A DNA stretch of 64,000 nt from Distichodus sexfasciatus (GCA_032718565.1 JAVGVS010000011.1:5652869-5716868), one strand, 5' to 3'; shown: positions 10,990-24,008, counted from the first letter of the stretch. Made by a program: numbers and translations. The notes: generated by a model not told the origin, from the letters alone.

Positions 10990-13495
10990 GTGATGTGTAT
11001 AAAATGAAGTGAACAGGGTTGTTTGTATTTCACAAAGAAGTCAATGGAGCAACGTTCAGAACCTTTGAGGTCTGAGCCTGATAGTTAATTAAAAACAGCA
11101 TGTGCTAATAGACGCTGGGCGTTTTTTCAAACTGAACATCCTTAAAGAAGATCAAAATATTGATATCGATATTTTAATATACTTAATTCTCCCATAATAT
11201 AATTTTTTCATTTGAGGGCTGTCTGTCAAGCATTAGAATTGGAAAAAGACTTACATTCGAAAATGTGTATTAAAAATATTTAACTCGATCCTATTAACAA
11301 CTTATCAGCACTAAGCAGGGACCAAATTGGAAATGGCTTATCTTCAAGCTAATTAGTTGGGTTTATCTAAATTACAGCCTCTATCTGCTTAATTATTAAT
11401 GTAATGACGAAGTAAAGTCTGCGCCTATAAACACTCGGGTACCAGAATAAAGGAATTACCAGAGGAAAAAAAATGTTCAAAGACAAAGTTATAGGTTTTA
11501 TAGGTCATATGAAACCCCGCTGGTATTTATCACTTAGATCTCTAGTGGTTTAAATGGTCTTTAATGGGGGCAGGCAGCTCTGCACTCAGTGGGTGGCGGT
11601 GGATGCATTAAGTGCGGTTAATGGGGATGAAGAAGGTTTGACCTGAAACGCAGCATGCTTCCATGCACCATTGCAGCACCAACAGCTGATTTATGCATAT
11701 AAAGCAGGTCAAATACGGTGAAATGACAGTTATAGAAGAATGTGGAGACTGCATTGTGCCGGATGGATGGATTAAACCCCGTCACTGTCCGTGGTGCTGA
11801 ATTCTGGACAACACTATGGACAGTCCAGGGTTTATGTCTGATGATAAACTCAAGACTATATCATGAATGTAAAGTAAATTTCTGAGTGGTCTCTAAACTC
11901 TCAGTGTTGCATATTAAGCTTTAGTTTTATTACTCAGGAAATGACTTCTAACTGCAGTGGGATTTTGAAGAGCTCTACAGACTTGGTAAATGTTTAGGTT
12001 TCAGACACAGATACAACTATTTTTGGAATCATTAAGGATGAATGCTTCATGAAATATCAGCTTTTCAGGAATGGACTCATGTTTGTAATTAAAAAGGGTC
12101 ACAATCCCTACATGTACAAGAAAAATCTTTGTTCTATGTTGAAATTAAATTAGTATAAAGATTATGTTGAATGTAGTAAAATTAGATGTGTAACAGTTTC
12201 CTCTTGCAGTTTGTCTTCAAAAGTCTTAAGCCAAAACATTAGAAATGTCATGGATCCAACTTTGATGCTCAGGTTGTCATAACACCTGATGTCAGTCATT
12301 TTCAAAGCTAAACTCCTTCACTCAGCTGGGAGTTTGTAGAAAACATCACAACCTCTTCTCATGTCTTACTTTCAGTTATGACAAATTCTTAGCCAAACTT
12401 GGAATGATTCCTTGGAATAAACCTATGCCGAATGAACGAGGCCATTGCTCTCCTTCATGATGTATTTCTCATGTTCCAAAAAGGCCCATTTGTACAGTGT
12501 AAGAAAAAAAAATCTAAGTTGTGGAACTATAGGCTCATATTTCCTTAAACCACAGTGTGTGAGGTCAAGATTGTTAAATGTCAAATATTCATTATCTTTA
12601 TCAAGCTAGAGTTTCAGTTTCTAAGTCTCTCTCTCCATCTGCCTCTTATTGACTAACTTTGAATTTAACTTCTCTACTTTCAAACATCATATTATGCTCT
12701 TTTCCATAAAGCCATCTCAGATATGTGTGTGTTTGTGTGTCTCCATTCCTCTGTAACCATTCAGCAATATTCAGAGGCTGGTACAATAAGATTGAAATAC
12801 ACTGCCATTTACTCCTGAGCAGTCTAGTAATAATTCTGTTTGATATGGTCTTATATCTGACCTATCTGCATATGAATGCATGCATGCATATTTTTAATGA
12901 AATCCATTCATAAATGCCAAGCCAGCAGGCACATATTATTGTCGAGAGGAACACCTGCATGCGGGTGTAATTAGTCCCATTACACTACCCACAGGCTGAG
13001 CATTGATTTTCCACCAAATGCAAACGCTGTGTAATTGTATGGCTATGCAGACTTATGCGACATTAAAATGAACCACACACACAAATCCATTCCACTTGCT
13101 AATCTCTTGCCTGAGTTAGCACTTATGATGCTGAGTATAAAGTCAAATAATACGGACCGCCGCCTCGCAGACAAATGTCCCATATTAGCATTTGAATATG
13201 TATTGTATTCTAATCTTCCTTTGCTTTGGCATATTTGAACCTAAACCAATTTCCCTCCTGTCTCCTCTGATAAGTCACTTTGCATCTCCCTAACAGGCCA
13301 TGCTTAATATTTGATATTGGGAGTTCATATCTTGTAGTTTTCTCTTATGACGTTTAAGCATTAGACAATAATCCTCTTTTAACAAATGTCACAGGGAGGA
13401 TTTTAAGTGTCATATTTTTAATGACTAAAATGTTCATTTTAATTCTGTGTAGCAGATTTGGTAGAAACCAGGTTTGGTCAGAAACTTTAACTGAA
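10990..13495. other. Intergenic; RE1 site and possible conserved segments
   Basis: No gene seen. The part at about 11300-11830 is rich in taatta-type cores and contains the RE1-like site listed separately. About 12915-13200 (attagtcccattacac, ccaaatgcaaac and others) also looks like a possible conserved element. Assignment rests on appearance only. Confidence 0.35.
11781..11801 (-). promoter_or_regulatory. RE1/NRSE-like (REST) binding site
   Basis: On the minus strand the left half is TTCAGCACC, the two central bases are AC, and the right half is GGACAGTGAC. This is the canonical 21-bp architecture of the REST/NRSF recognition element with correct half-site spacing. Only two bases differ from TTCAGCACC..GGACAGCGCC, one of them at a position that tolerates any base. 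A further ggacag half-site lies 15-20 bp downstream on the + strand (about 11818-11823). The nearest annotated gene is about 21 kb away. Confidence 0.7.
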
Positions 13496-13501
13496 TGAGT
13501 G

Positions 13502-13730
13502 ATTATTTGTCATGTGCTGTGGGCACACCACAGTACAGCACCCACTGCACCACCATAAAACGTGAACTCTGCATTTAACCCATCAATGAAGGAGGAGTGC
13601 GCAGCTTTTTGGCTGCACCCAGGGAGTAGTGCTTGGGGACAGTACCTTGCTCCTGAGTACCTCAGTGGTACCTTTACCGGGTCGGGACTTGAACTGGTGA
13701 CCTGCCAATCATGGGGCCCTAACCCTGACC
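13502..13730 (-). mobile_element. tRNA-derived SINE (family A), copy 1
   Basis: Shares a fixed block order with three other copies in the window (37957-38140, 56656-56890, 59668-59860): gcatttaaccc, gggagtagtgcttgggga, accttgctcctgag, tacctcagtggta, and a degenerate reversed B box at its right end. Confidence 0.7.
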
Positions 13731-16700
13731 CTAACTTTCTAACTTTTATGCTCTCAACTGTCTGAGTTAGATTAATGTTTAGATTTCCCTGTCCTACTAT
13801 TATAGAGAACACTCCAATGTTTAATAACAACATGGTGTTTATGTGCAGATTTGTATAACTGTCAGCATAACAAGCAAATAGGTTTGTGTTACAGAATAAT
13901 TAATGACAGAAAATGGTTTATGCAAAGGGATGGTTTGGATTCTTTTAATTAAAGGTTATGGTTGCAGAAATACACAAATGATAGGACCCCTTTTCATCTC
14001 TCTCTCCCACACATACACAAACAAACAAACAAATCAGCCAACAAACAATACTACAGTACAATACTATGTCTGTAGATGTTTTTCAGGAAGAAATTAATAT
14101 GTCAGTCAAACACAAGTAGCTTCATGACTGCTTATGTCGGCTCAATGTATTTCAGGACAGAAAAGGGTGGAACTGAACGTGCACATCTCCTAGCTTCAGG
14201 CAAACCGGACTTATGGTTCTGAATTCTGTTCTAATTAAAGGTAGTTCCAAAGCTCTGGATTCAAATTAAACCTCATCCTGCACTAAATCACACTGCCACA
14301 GTGGACTCTTTGTTAAATGTCCTTTGTAGATCCTGGATGAATCTCTCTGCATCCTTAACCTGACCATAAAAATGTAAGCAGTAGAGAGAAACTTGAAATT
14401 AAATATGATTCAAATAATAACTTAAAAGGATGTAAATAATAATAATAATAATAATAATGTAATAAAGCATGTAGTATTATCAATGTAATTATAAAATATT
14501 TAGAACATTGAGCGGCTTTTATGTCTCTGACAAGTGTTATTTGTTGGGTATAAAGATGGACTGCGGGACGGAGGCATAAATCAAACATGGGCAAGAAACA
14601 CAAGAGTCTACAGAGCCTGAGGTTTATGTTGGGCTATGGTGTGGAACGTGATCTGTTTTGCTCCTGACACAGTCATTAACTCAGTCAATAATGTCTTTTC
14701 CATGATAATCTACATTATGGTCTTAATTTGAAATCCTGAAGCCATGAGCCATTCTGTATCTCCATCATGTTCTCGTGGTGTGTGTTAGTGAACCTGTGTG
14801 TCATTTTGGAGCAAAAGATTACTCGGAGTTCCTTGAGCGCGGCCCAGCCATGCGCCTGTCAGGCCTGCGGGGCTCTCAAGGGAATCTCGGCTTACGTTTG
14901 CAAGTAGAACTGCAATGATCAAGTGTGATTGCTGGAGAAAGAGGAAGATCCACCTCGACTTAAATAGTGTCTCCTGTCGACTATTAGCAACTTACCGTAA
15001 CATTCCAGTCTCTTGGGTCCTTCTGGTGTTAATCTGTGTTACAACATTAAATGCCTTCCCTGCCCTAACAAATCTGCAGCCCAAAGTGCTAGGAAATCTT
15101 TTGCACTTTTTTATAATGTGATTATGTGATAAATCATTATACTAACATTGTCAAGATTATCGTTATGTTGTACTTGTCTGAAAGGCTGAACAGCCAAAAA
15201 ATATAATACAGAAGGTAATGGTTTGATGGGTCCTACACAGATTGACACTGATGAGTGAACACATGTTCCTCATCCTCAATGATGGGTAGTAGATAGCTCA
15301 ATTTACTAAATTAACTTGTAGTAAATGCTGTGGCTTTTCCAGTAACTTTTTATTAAAATAATGGTATATCTTGTTACAATGTAGCATTTTGCCACACTAC
15401 ATTATTGCACTGTACTCTGCTTGCATCACAACACACTCCTGGCATCTGTGAGATGGAGTCAGAGTACTTGGAATGAACTTACACATTTGAGAGTAACTCT
15501 AAACACTATCTACCTCCTCTATACCCTTACTGTGATTTGACATTACTGTAGATTGTTCAAAAATATATGAATGAAATAGCTTTGATTTCGTTAGCTACAT
15601 TTTTTCTGTAGCTTAAAATTTTGCTAACTACTATATTTAAATAGCAGCTTGGCTGTAGTTTAGCTACTTTCAATAACAAGCAGCTTGAAGTTTGAAAAGC
15701 TTCCTTTTAAAAGTAGTGTCCGTAACACTGATTAGTCTCCACCAGAGTAACTCATTAATATCTGCACAAACCACAAGTATACAAATAAAACTGTAATATG
15801 CACATTCGTGAAGAACATGAACCCATAGTTTTCCCGGTTGCTAAGGAGAGCTGAGTTTTCAGTCAATAATTGCCTGCAGTAAGGGCTCAGCAGTTCTGAT
15901 AGCAAAGGAAAGTGTGTTTGGCCATTTCTTTTGAGTAGTGGGTGGTCGATTTGGGTTGAACTCAATGCTCTAAGAAGTGATACACAGTTTGATCATCGCC
16001 CATAGACAAGGTGGAGGTGGACAAATTTAGGAAAACTTTGGTCTTAACCTTTACTTTCTTTAGTATATATTACATTCACATTGTGTAAGAATGTTATCAG
16101 CAAGCTTGTAGCATTTGGCGAAACCTCTCCTGGAGTCTGCTGAAGTCTGTTATCAGTAAACAGGTAGTGTCTAATTGAAGCCTATTGCCTTGCTCTGATT
16201 TACGATCTGCCAGCGAATGGAAATCAAGGTGAACATGTGTCCAGTGCAGTGAGTGAGGTTGGGAGTATTGATGTGTGTCCACTTTACTGCATCTCCAAGA
16301 GCCGCATCGAACCCGATTTCACTAACGGCAGTCGACTAAGAAACACCTTGGTCCGAAGGCAGATACGATGCCAACATTCATTACAGCCTGGCTAAACGAG
16401 ATGGAGAGGTAATGGACTCAAAGCTAAATGCAATAAGTCTCGAGTCATGGCAAAGGACAGCAACTTCACTAAGTCCGAATAGAGAGTTTGGCCTCCTCTC
16501 CAACAACACCAAAGTTTTATTCTTGAGTAACAATGGGCCTCATTCACATATTTACCAATTTTTTTCTTACAGTTGTTTTTAAGACAGTTAAATAGCAATA
16601 ACGTAAAACTGTAAAATTGGCAAAAACCCAATCAGCTAATGTTTTTAAAAATGTTTTACTGAAAGGGTATGCAATAAAATTTGCACCTATTAAAATTCAT

Positions 16701-16905
16701 ACTTAAGAATAAATCTTAAACAAGAAAATATTGGTGAAAGTCAGAATCTTTGCAAAATTCTGTAAGTGGGTTTTGAGGAAGAATAATTCTTAAGAATGAC
16801 TGATGAAGGAGTTCCAAAGTTTCATAAATTGTCAAAAATCAAAAATTGTAGTCAAATCAAGTTGAGCTTTATTGGTATGTCAACAATACACAAGCAAAAC
16901 AGTAA
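13731..16905. other. Intergenic, no gene seen
   Basis: No exon with plausible borders. It contains a short (TAA)n tract at 14436-14459. At about 15290-15720 there is AT-rich DNA with several agtaa/gtagct words that may be an old hAT remnant, but no ends could be fixed. Confidence 0.5.
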
Positions 16906-16911
16906 GAAGAA

Positions 16912-17223
16912 GGCACGTTGCCACAGTGGTTAGTGCTGCCACCTCACAGCCAGAAGGTCCTGGGTTCAAGCCCCAGGTCAGCCATGGGGCCTTTCTGTGT
17001 GGAGTTTGTGTGCTCTCCCCATGTTTTCGTGGGTTTCTTCTGGGTGCTCCGGTTTCCTCCGACAGTCCGAAAGCATGCACTATAGGTTAATTGGTGACTC
17101 TAAAATTGGCCCCGTAAGGAGGCCAGGGTTGTTCCCCGCCTTGCACCAGTAAGTTCCCAGGATAGGCTCTGGACCCCCATGACCCCAGTTGGGATTTAGT
17201 GGTTCGGATAATGAATGAATGCA
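16912..17223 (+). mobile_element. tRNA-derived SINE (family B), full-length copy
   Basis: Pol III-type head: A-box-like tggttagtgctgcc and B-box-like ggttcaagcccc. This is followed by the standard fish body (tgtggagtttgtgtgctctcc, gggtgctccggtttcc, ttaattggtgactctaaaattg, ggataggctctggacccc) and an aatgaatgaatg tail. A reverse copy lies at 20702-20926 and a 3' fragment at 23855-24008. Confidence 0.85.
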
Positions 17224-17670
17224 TTATAATATAACGTGCAGTATATAGACAGATCAGTACAATAATTAAAATTTTCTAATCTTAAATGTAATACGTTACA
17301 ATGTAGCTGTTATATGGAAACAACTTCAATCTGAAATGTATTTTTATATTGATTTAATAGGCTGTGGTGTTGTAGTATAGTGTGAACTGCATAATTTGTA
17401 TACAGATATTTTTGTCTAACTATAACCAACCATGATTATGTGTACAGTTCAAGTGGATCATAGACACACTTATTAATTGTACAAAACTGCTCCAGAGCAT
17501 TACTCCACATCTTCAGAAAGACCCTTAATTGCGAGATCAAACTCACCTGAACCCAATCAGTGACTTATTCTTTTTCTGCATAACAAGCACCTTGTTTGTC
17601 ATGACACTGGCAAATCTTGGCAGTGTTTCTGTGCCTGCATACACATATTTTCTGATTGTCAGTTCTGGTA
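17224..17670. other. Spacer between SINE and Tc1-like element
   Basis: AT-rich DNA with no features that I can name. Confidence 0.5.
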
Positions 17671-17672
17671 TA

Positions 17673-18203
17673 CAGTACTGTGCAAAAGTTTTAGGCAGGT
17701 GTGAAAAAATGCTGTACACAAAGAATGCTTTCAGAAATATAAATAATGATTGTTTATTTTTATCAATTTACAAAATGCAAAGTGAGCAAACAAAAGAAAA
17801 ATCTAAATCAAATCAATATTTGGTGTTACTACCTTTTGCCTTCAAACCAGCATCAATTCTTATAGATACACTTGCACAAAGTCAGGGATTTTGTAGGATT
17901 ATAGTCATTATAGTACTTTGTAGGATTATAGGATTATAGATGTGGTTAGTTCTCCGAGATGTTTGGAACAACCTACCAGCCGAGTTCCTTCAAAAACTGT
18001 GTACAAGTGTACCTAGAAGAATTGATGCTGTTTTGAAGGCAAAGGGTGGTCACAGCAAATATTGATTTGATTTAGATTTCTTATTTCTTCATTCACTGCA
18101 TTTTGTTGATTGATGAAAATAAATGATTAACACTTCCATTTTTGAAAGCATTCTTTGTTTACAGCATTTTTTCACACCTGCCTAAAACTTTTGCACAGTA
18201 CTG
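17673..18203 (+). mobile_element. Tc1-like miniature element, 531 bp, long inverted repeats
   Basis: The ends CAGTACTGTGCAAAAG... and ...CTTTTGCACAGTACTG are inverted and flanked by TA on both sides, the signature of Tc1/mariner insertion. Similarity extends well inward: aaaaaatgctgtacacaaagaatgctttc at left pairs with the matching reverse at right, and aaatctaaatcaaatcaatattt pairs with its complement. The interior keeps only the C-terminal codons of a transposase (see the pseudogene entry), so it is a deletion derivative that depended on an autonomous element. Confidence 0.85.
17952..18065 (+). pseudogene. Tc1 transposase C-terminal remnant
   Basis: An open stretch of 37 codons plus TGA reads as the C-terminus of Tc1-type transposases, including WNNLPAEF, VPRRIDAVLKAKGG and a final SKY. 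Everything upstream, including the DNA-binding and catalytic DDE parts, is missing. It is inactive. Confidence 0.75.
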
Positions 18204-18261
18204 TATGACCCAGCTCTTCTTGTTTAGACACCTTTTACCTCCTAATTTGAATAGGCTATTC

Positions 18262-18264
18262 TCT

Positions 18265-18301
<37 letters not shown>
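18262..18301. repeat. (CT)n microsatellite
   Basis: About 16 CT units preceded by ctcttctcct. Confidence 0.9.
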
Positions 18302-18304
<3 letters not shown>

Positions 18305-18389
18305 AACTAAACCCTGCTTTTTCATATTTATGACCTTCCTTTGTCTAGCAAATTTTAGGATTTATTTACATGCTTAAATCCAGAGTCCT

Positions 18390-18845
18390 ACTGTCACATC
18401 CCAGGTCAGCATGACATGAGGCATGGTTTGTCTTGCAAGCCTTTTTATTCAAAACTCAAACATAAAAGGCACCAGGGCCATAAACAGAAAAACACCTCTT
18501 TGAAAAAACATGCAGTGTGCCAACACCGGGGGGTGAGGGTATGGTGAGGGGGGACAGACAGGAAACAATGAGAAAAACCAAACCTATATACGGAAACAAA
18601 AACGAGGAACAGGATTAATCAAACTGGGACAACCTATTAGAAACCAAACATTAAACAAGCCAAATCAAACAATAAAGGGGTAAACCAATCAGAATCAGGG
18701 GCTGAACCAAACACTAACCAACACAGGTGCGATAACTAATGAACGCTGATCAACCAATAGGACACACTGGGAAGGCGGGACAAGGACAAGACAGACGGGG
18801 GCACGAGACAGAACTAAATATGACAAACTAACTGAACAGCGGCAT
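18390..18845 (-). repeat. Dispersed repeat, possibly LTR-derived
   Basis: Begins tgtcacatccc and contains tttttattcaaaactcaaac near its left end (a reversed AATAAA with A/T-rich flank). A long purine-rich body with caatcagaatcagg, cacaggtgcgataac and aggcgggacaaggacaagacag follows. This arrangement resembles the common fish LTR-like repeat read backwards. The right boundary and target duplication were not found. Confidence 0.4.
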
Positions 18846-18863
18846 CTGCAGCAGAGTTCGAGG

Positions 18864-19040
18864 GGAATTATCCAGAGCGACTTACATTTCCTAATTTCAG
18901 GGACTGTTTCCCTGAGAGCAACTTAGGGTTAAGGGACTTGCTCAGGAACGCAATGTTGGTAATGCCAGAGGTCGGATTCAAACCCACAACCCCTTTGTGC
19001 AAAGGTGAGTGTCCTACCAGTAGGCCACCAACACCCCTGA
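18864..19040 (-). mobile_element. tRNA-derived SINE-like repeat (family C), copy 2
   Basis: Same block order as 7468-7660: agagcgacttac, cctaatttcagggac, ctgagagcaact, ggacttgctcag, then a reversed B box (attcaaaccca) and cctaccagtaggcca. Confidence 0.65.
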
Positions 19041-19045
19041 ATTAT

Positions 19046-20699
19046 GCATCATTAAGTTAAATATAGCAGTAAATGGAATAAACTAGCCAATACAAGTCTA
19101 TGTATTATAATCAGCATTGTATTGTAATCAGTTGTAATTAAAAGTATCCACAGCTAAAGAGAAGTATAAACATATCACGGTTCTGATTAATAAATTAATA
19201 GCAACATACATGACAACATCAATAACAATAATATCAGTAATACAATATTAATCATAGTGTGATAGTTGCATGATCAGGTGTAGTAAAAGAGGCTCCACGT
19301 CAGCCAGTTTCTCACAAAACAGCACCATGGTAACTTTGGTCGCATTTCTCACATGAAGCTTCCCGCTGGGTGGTGGCTTTTAGATGCCGGTCTCAATGGA
19401 CCTCCATCCCAATAATCCTTTGTGCACGAAAATCTGTATTTTCAGCGCTCGGCAGGGAAGCAGGGAAGTACTGTGGCACAGCAATGGGCCAAAAAGTCAC
19501 AAAGCAGAATGGAGAAAGATCAGGAGAGAGGGGTTCTGCTATTTGTCATAAAATGTAGCCTGACACTAACTTACAAGTGGGCACAGACCAAAATCAAGGG
19601 AGAAGAAAAAGAAGAAGAAGAAGAAGAAGAAGAAGAAGACGAAGATGAGGGTAAGTTTGACCACAGCTGAATGGGTGCATGCTGACTCAGCATTACTAGT
19701 GTCACCATATATACATAGAGAAGCATGTACATGGCATTTTTGTGGCACGTCTTTTGGAGACTACTTTTCCACAGATCTACTGGATTTTTTTAAATGGCAC
19801 GGAGAATGACTTGGAGAATGAAACTGCAAAAGCACAGATAATTTGTCAAGTTTGGAATGCATTATGGCTTGATTTATTCATCAGTCAGTCTCAGCTGAAC
19901 AGGACGTACTTTGAAGGACACTGTCGGGATTGATAAATAAATGGAATCCTGAATGCTTTCCAAAGTCTCCAATTTAGGCACTTTGTGAAGCTCCGTGAGA
20001 GCAGCCATGCATCATGTTAAGACCAGTTTCTCGCCAGCGATGGGTTCAGGGATCGTGACACAAGCACAAGAATCCATATTTTTAACCCCTCCTAATGGAG
20101 TCACAATGGAAAGATTTTTTGTTCGGTGTTATGAGGAGAGTTATGACTGCTGTGTTATTGCCTTGTGTGGCCTTTCATGCTAAACATACACTGACTTTAT
20201 CTCACATGGATTGATAATACAAATTGAATGCATCAGCCACTCAGCACTACACATAAACAGGCACAAGCACACACACAAATATTATGGATCTTGACCGAGG
20301 TCATTGTTTTGTGCTATTTGTATTCTGAGCACCAAGCTTCAAATAGCTGAGCTCATGTATCGTAATGATGACAGTAATAAAGAGTCATTGCCTGTATTTC
20401 TGGTTTTAAAGAAGCTCTCCCCACGGACACCTTAAGTGACATTAGGCAGCTGAAACCAGCATAGTTCACCATCTGACTCTGACGTCTCCTGATAACACAC
20501 AAGCACTATTTTAATCATAAATTTACACATACACACAGCTATGCTGCACTGTCATTTTTATTACTTATGCAAATTGTTTTATTAAATCATATTAACAGCT
20601 GTTTAATTTTATTGGAATTGGTTTACTATGCATTGTATATTATATATCCCAGGCTAATCATATTGTAGTATTTTTTATTGTCCAAATGATCCATCAGAA
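19046..20699. other. Intergenic, no gene seen
   Basis: No supported exon. It includes the (GAA)n tract listed separately and ends at the attc repeats that open the reverse SINE. Confidence 0.5.
19601..19640. repeat. (GAA)n trinucleotide repeat
   Basis: About 12 gaa/aga units: a purine-only tract with its pyrimidine complement. Confidence 0.9.
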
Positions 20700-20701
20700 C
20701 T

Positions 20702-20926
20702 TCATTCATTCATTCATTCATTCATTTTCTGAACCACTTAATCCATTTTGGGGTCACAGGGACCGTAACCTTTCCTGGGACTATGGGTAAACCTGGAGAA
20801 AACCCACAGGAACTCGGTGAGAGCACGCAAACTCCACCCAGAAAGGCCCTACGGTCGACCGAGAATTGAACCCAGGAGCTTCTTGCTGTGAGGCAGCAGC
20901 GCTAACCACTGCACCAGCATGCCGTG
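20702..20926 (-). mobile_element. tRNA-derived SINE (family B), reverse copy
   Basis: Reverse complement of the family at 16912-17223. It starts with (attc)n, then ggggtcacagggacc, ggagaaaacccacagg, gcaaactccaccc and ttgaacccaggag (reversed B box), and ends gctaaccactgcacc. Confidence 0.85.
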
Positions 20927-20929
20927 AAT

Positions 20930-21560
20930 GGGAACTTGAAGAATCAACTTCATATGGCTGTCGCAAATGCTGGTGAGACACAAGGCTTAGGCACCAATGC
21001 AAGCATTTATTCAAACGAAAAGCAAACAGGCTACATGGCCTCAAAACAATAAACTGAAAACTTCTCTTCAAAAACACACCACACACAGGACGTAGAGTAA
21101 CAGTGGACAGACAGAGACAAAAGTGAGAGACAGACATAAATAGGAAACCGACTCAATTAAAACACATGCAAACACTAAGCTAACTGATCAAACTTAAAAA
21201 GACACTAAATAGTAAACCAATAGATTAAAAGAACAGGGTAAGCTGGAGGCAGGGACAAAAAGCTTGAACCAATGGAACAAACAGGTTAAGAAACTAGGAA
21301 CAAAGAACAAAGCTTACACAGGTGGCATTGGCATTTAATTTGAATGCAACATGGAGACAAAGTCATGTTCATAGGGAAAGGGAGATGTAGCTCAGCAAAT
21401 AAATATCTACAGGCACAGGTCAAAGCTAGTTTAGAAAGGTATAAACAAGAAAGTACAAAGACAGAAATGTTATACAGGCTTAAGATCAAAACAGGACCAG
21501 AGGAAAGGCACAGACAAGGCAAAAACATGGCCAAAATTAATCTAGAAATACACATACTGT
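20930..21560 (-). repeat. Dispersed repeat next to SINE, possibly LTR-derived
   Basis: Contains gcatttattcaaac near its left end and a long A-rich body with recurrent gaccaga, aaacaggtta and acaggtggcattgg words. General make-up matches the segment at 18390-18845 (reversed polyadenylation signal followed by an A-rich body), but base identity is low. Boundaries are approximate. Confidence 0.35.
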
Positions 21561-23850
21561 GATAACCCATTAGTGTAATAGAAAAGTCTTGGTGTGGAAA
21601 GATGTATTCAGAAGTTAAGTCCTTAAATATACCTCAGAACTGAAAGTGAGTTTAGCAGCCCTATGGGGTCCTATAGAGCAGCGTCCCTGGAACTCAGAAT
21701 CTTCACAGTCCTTGGACTAAGGAAACTTCTGTCAGGATCTAGCATACAGTCTCTCTTTTCTGTTCTCAGATATTTTTTACTCATTCCAAAAACAGATTTG
21801 AAGGTCCACTTGCCACCTAAATGATTCTTTGTCCCAGCTGATCCCTTCTCACGAAATACATCTGAATCAATGTACCTTATCCAAAGTCCCCTGTTCCACC
21901 TTGTCTTTGTCTTTGTAAGTATCACACACTTAGGTGCCCAGGGTCGACTCGTGTTTGTGTTTTTACTTGGGGAGATTAGTCATGATCAGCCCATATGCCC
22001 TCTTAAACCCCTCTAATCATGGAGAACTATAATCAATCATAAAGGACTTTACTGATTTTGGATGTTTGACCTTCCATGGGGTCATGAGCAGGTTAATCAA
22101 ACAGACTGGCTGTGTTTCAGCACTGCCATCCACTTTGAACTGACTGGTATTGCATTACCCTGTCATTGGATGCGATGATGTGTACAATAGGTGCCAGTGT
22201 TTCTCTAGTGTGTACATGTTCAGTAGCAATGAAATCCACACAAAGAATCCCCAAACGACTGACACACAAAGCCCTACGCTGAAATAAACCCCTGCATTAT
22301 CTGCTGTAAACCTATACAGTATAAGAAACTTTTGGGCCATTCTCTCCTCCCTCAACCCCCATCGTTTTTTACCCTGATGTACTTTGCAATTGTCTGGCGT
22401 TCCCAAAAGCCCAGTCACGTTGTTGTACAACCAATAATCTTTATTGTCTACTCAACCATCGAAGAGAGAGAAGGCTGTTAATTGAAAAGCTTTTTACCCG
22501 CCACATGTTCCCATTTAATTTTCGTTGCTTGTGTCAGATCGCCTCTACTCAAAGTAATAGGCCCAAGAGACCAGCCAAAACCAGACAGTCTACAAAGAGC
22601 TATTCATACATTCAGTGCTGCTTTTTCAAAGACACTTTTTTCTTAAAAAAAAAAAAAAAAAAACATCGAGTCACAGCTGTTGTGTACAAGTATCCATTTT
22701 GTCATTTAAATGTAGTTATATTTAACATACTGTATCAACGCCAGCCTCTACTGGTGTAACAACGATCAATGAAATTTTCAGGCTGATAACGATTCCAGGA
22801 TGGTGACTGATCCAAGAAAAAGACATATATCTCTTGGCTACAACTGATAACATTGATTAATAGCCTTTGCTGTGTGGAGTATATGATGGATGATGGTAGT
22901 TTTGAGCATCATGGGAAGCCAGGAGAAGTTAAGGCAAGCAAGCTGGGAATTTTTTTACTATTCACTTGTTTTAATTGCCGTGGTTTTTGAGCCCATCTTT
23001 TTAACAAGTGCATTCCTGCATTGCTTTTATGCACCACTGTGCAGTCTTCTACAAACGGTGGAAGCAGTACTAATTCTACGAATACTGGCTTTTTAGCACT
23101 CAAGGCCTTTATTCATGTTTCCTTAAGTCCTTTGCCTAGTCATTCACACAGCGGGTTTCACTGTGCAGCTATCCTAATTAAAGTGAAAGAGAGAGAGACA
23201 GAGAGAAAGAGAGAGAGACATTACCAGCCATACTTTCTAAATGTTCACCTCAGTTCCCCTGCAGCCAATTCAGTAAAGATGAACTCTTAAAGCCCCGTCA
23301 GGAGGACGCCCAACCTGCAATTACTGACAAGCTTTTCAACTTACGGGTCTGAAGAAGCACAGGTAATAACGGGGTATGAAAGGTGCTGAATTATAGTTCT
23401 GGTCTATCAGCCTTTTTAACACTGAAGCTCTTGGCAAGCAATTGCAGAAAGATACATTGAACGTTACAGAATATCTTTTTTATAAGTTTCATCATTTTTA
23501 GTTTCTGACAATCTGAGCAGTCAGGACCACAAGCACTGAAGCCACCAGCTCACACACATTTACCGGATCCTGGCTTTAGGGGGCATAACCTGCCACAAGA
23601 TGGCTTAAAGATATTGTAAATATTCAGTTATACATCACATTAAATAACATGGAATAAAATGCTATATTGACCCTAAAACCAGTTTGAAGAATTGTAAAAC
23701 ATAAGCTGGTCATACTGTAGATAAAATGTATATTAATAAACATGCTCAACATAGAGACCAGCTTAAACCAGCTAACTTTTTCAGTAGGAATATAATAGTT
23801 ATTTATTTGATAGGTTGAGAATAATGAAGTATACGTTAATTTTATGTGAA
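21561..23850. other. Intergenic, no gene seen
   Basis: No gene found. A run of about 19 A occurs at 22645-22663, and (GA)-rich sequence at about 23181-23219. The part at 22440-22560 has a non-repetitive look and might be conserved, but I have no test for this. Confidence 0.45.
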
Positions 23851-23854
23851 TGAG

Positions 23855-24008
23855 AGAGCACTGTGGGTTAATTGGCAACTCTAAGTTGGCTCCGTAAGGT
23901 GTGAATGAGAGTGTGATTGTGTGAGTGTGTGTGCCCTCTGGTGTGTTGGCACCTCCCTGCCTTGTGCCCGTAGTTCCCGGGTAGTTTCCCCCGCGACCCC
24001 CAGTTGAA
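23855..24008 (+). mobile_element. SINE family B, 3' fragment
   Basis: Carries only the distal part of the family (ctgtgggttaattggcaactctaa, ctgccttgtgcccgtagttccc, gcgacccccagttg). The tRNA-like head is missing, as expected for 5'-truncated copies. Confidence 0.7.

Noticed and set aside
17529..17939. 136-codon open frame overlapping the Tc1-like element
   Set aside because: It runs from spacer into the inverted repeat of the element without relation to transposase and is best explained by chance.
21375..21420. tRNA-like ggagatgtagctcag
   Set aside because: Only an A-box-like stretch; no matching acceptor stem, anticodon arm or B box follows.
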